A DNA stretch of 6,210 nucleotides, from contig CAJWPW010000072.1 of assembly GCA_913045415.1 (NCBI GenBank), positions 1-6,210 on the forward strand, given 5' to 3'. Below the pieces are notes generated by a model. It made no database searches, had not been told where the DNA came from, and saw only the letters and a list, made by a program, of their open reading frames with translations. The DNA is from an uncultured Fidelibacterota bacterium. GTDB lineage: Bacteria > Marinisomatota > Marinisomatia > Marinisomatales > UBA1611. Numbering within the stretch: position 1 is the first letter of the stretch; each line of letters opens with the position of its first letter. Of the stretch, positions 6,126 to 6,210 are shown piece after piece. The position numbers and the translations under genes are program-made.

Positions 6126-6210
6126 TTAATCCCCAAAGACCTCATTCACCTTCTCTTCCACTTTTTCTTCAACAATATTTTTAGTGGATTCTTTAACATC
6201 TTCAAGAGAC
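6126..6210 (-). CDS. C-terminal end of an unidentified Lys/Glu-rich protein (5'-partial)
   Basis: On the minus strand an open frame enters from the right edge and ends with TAA at 6126-6128. Its 27 visible residues include STKNIVEEKVEEKVNEVFGD, a regular charged and hydrophobic alternation that suggests an amphipathic helix or coiled coil. Such ends are common in secreted, envelope or stress-type proteins, but the family cannot be told from this fragment. It converges on the phoH remnant. Confidence 0.55.
   Translation of the reverse strand, partial: SLEDVKESTKNIVEEKVEEKVNEVFGD

Overview
This window looks like an ordinary chromosomal stretch of an AT-leaning (roughly 40% GC by eye) Gram-negative-type bacterium. 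The large surface protein ending in a dockerin-like repeat, the WCxxS thioredoxin-like protein and the tight gene packing resemble Candidatus Marinimicrobia (SAR406) or relatives of the Bacteroidetes/FCB group. That placement is an impression from protein style; no rRNA or other marker gene is present. I see no phage, insertion sequence, CRISPR array, tRNA or rRNA, and I found no convincing new multi-gene system.

Layout. (1) Positions 1-2738, plus strand: the 3' part of a gene for a very large modular exported protein. It carries a PKD domain, a CapA/PgsA-type metallophosphatase-fold domain, a carbohydrate-binding-like beta-sandwich, a degenerate second PKD-like domain and a C-terminal dockerin type I pair. 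The reading frame is open to the left edge, so the real start lies outside. (2) Positions 2735-3937, minus strand: a two-gene unit, a HAD phosphatase followed by a thioredoxin-like protein with a single cysteine. It converges on the CapA gene with a 4-base overlap of stop codons. (3) Positions 3995-4866, plus strand: a Nudix CoA-pyrophosphatase-type gene translationally coupled (ATGA overlap) to a small two-helix membrane protein. It is divergent from the HAD gene across 57 bases. (4) Positions 4868-5719, minus strand: a short-chain dehydrogenase very like 2,4-dienoyl-CoA reductase, convergent with the membrane-protein gene and separated from it by one base. (5) Positions 5827-6032, plus strand: a short open frame that I read as the decayed remnant of a phoH/ylaK-type ATPase gene. 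It keeps a mutated Walker A region and, after an internal deletion and frameshift, the family's C-terminal tail. (6) Positions 6126-6210, minus strand: the last 27 codons of a lysine/glutamate-rich protein that runs off the right edge.

Functionally the genes are a mixed set: envelope or polymer-related surface protein, small-molecule phosphatase, redox-type exported protein, nucleotide/CoA housecleaning and unsaturated fatty-acid oxidation. Nudix and dienoyl-CoA reductase both touch CoA metabolism, but they lie on opposite strands and nothing shows joint regulation. The most informative observations are the phoH remnant and the unusual architecture of the CapA-dockerin protein.
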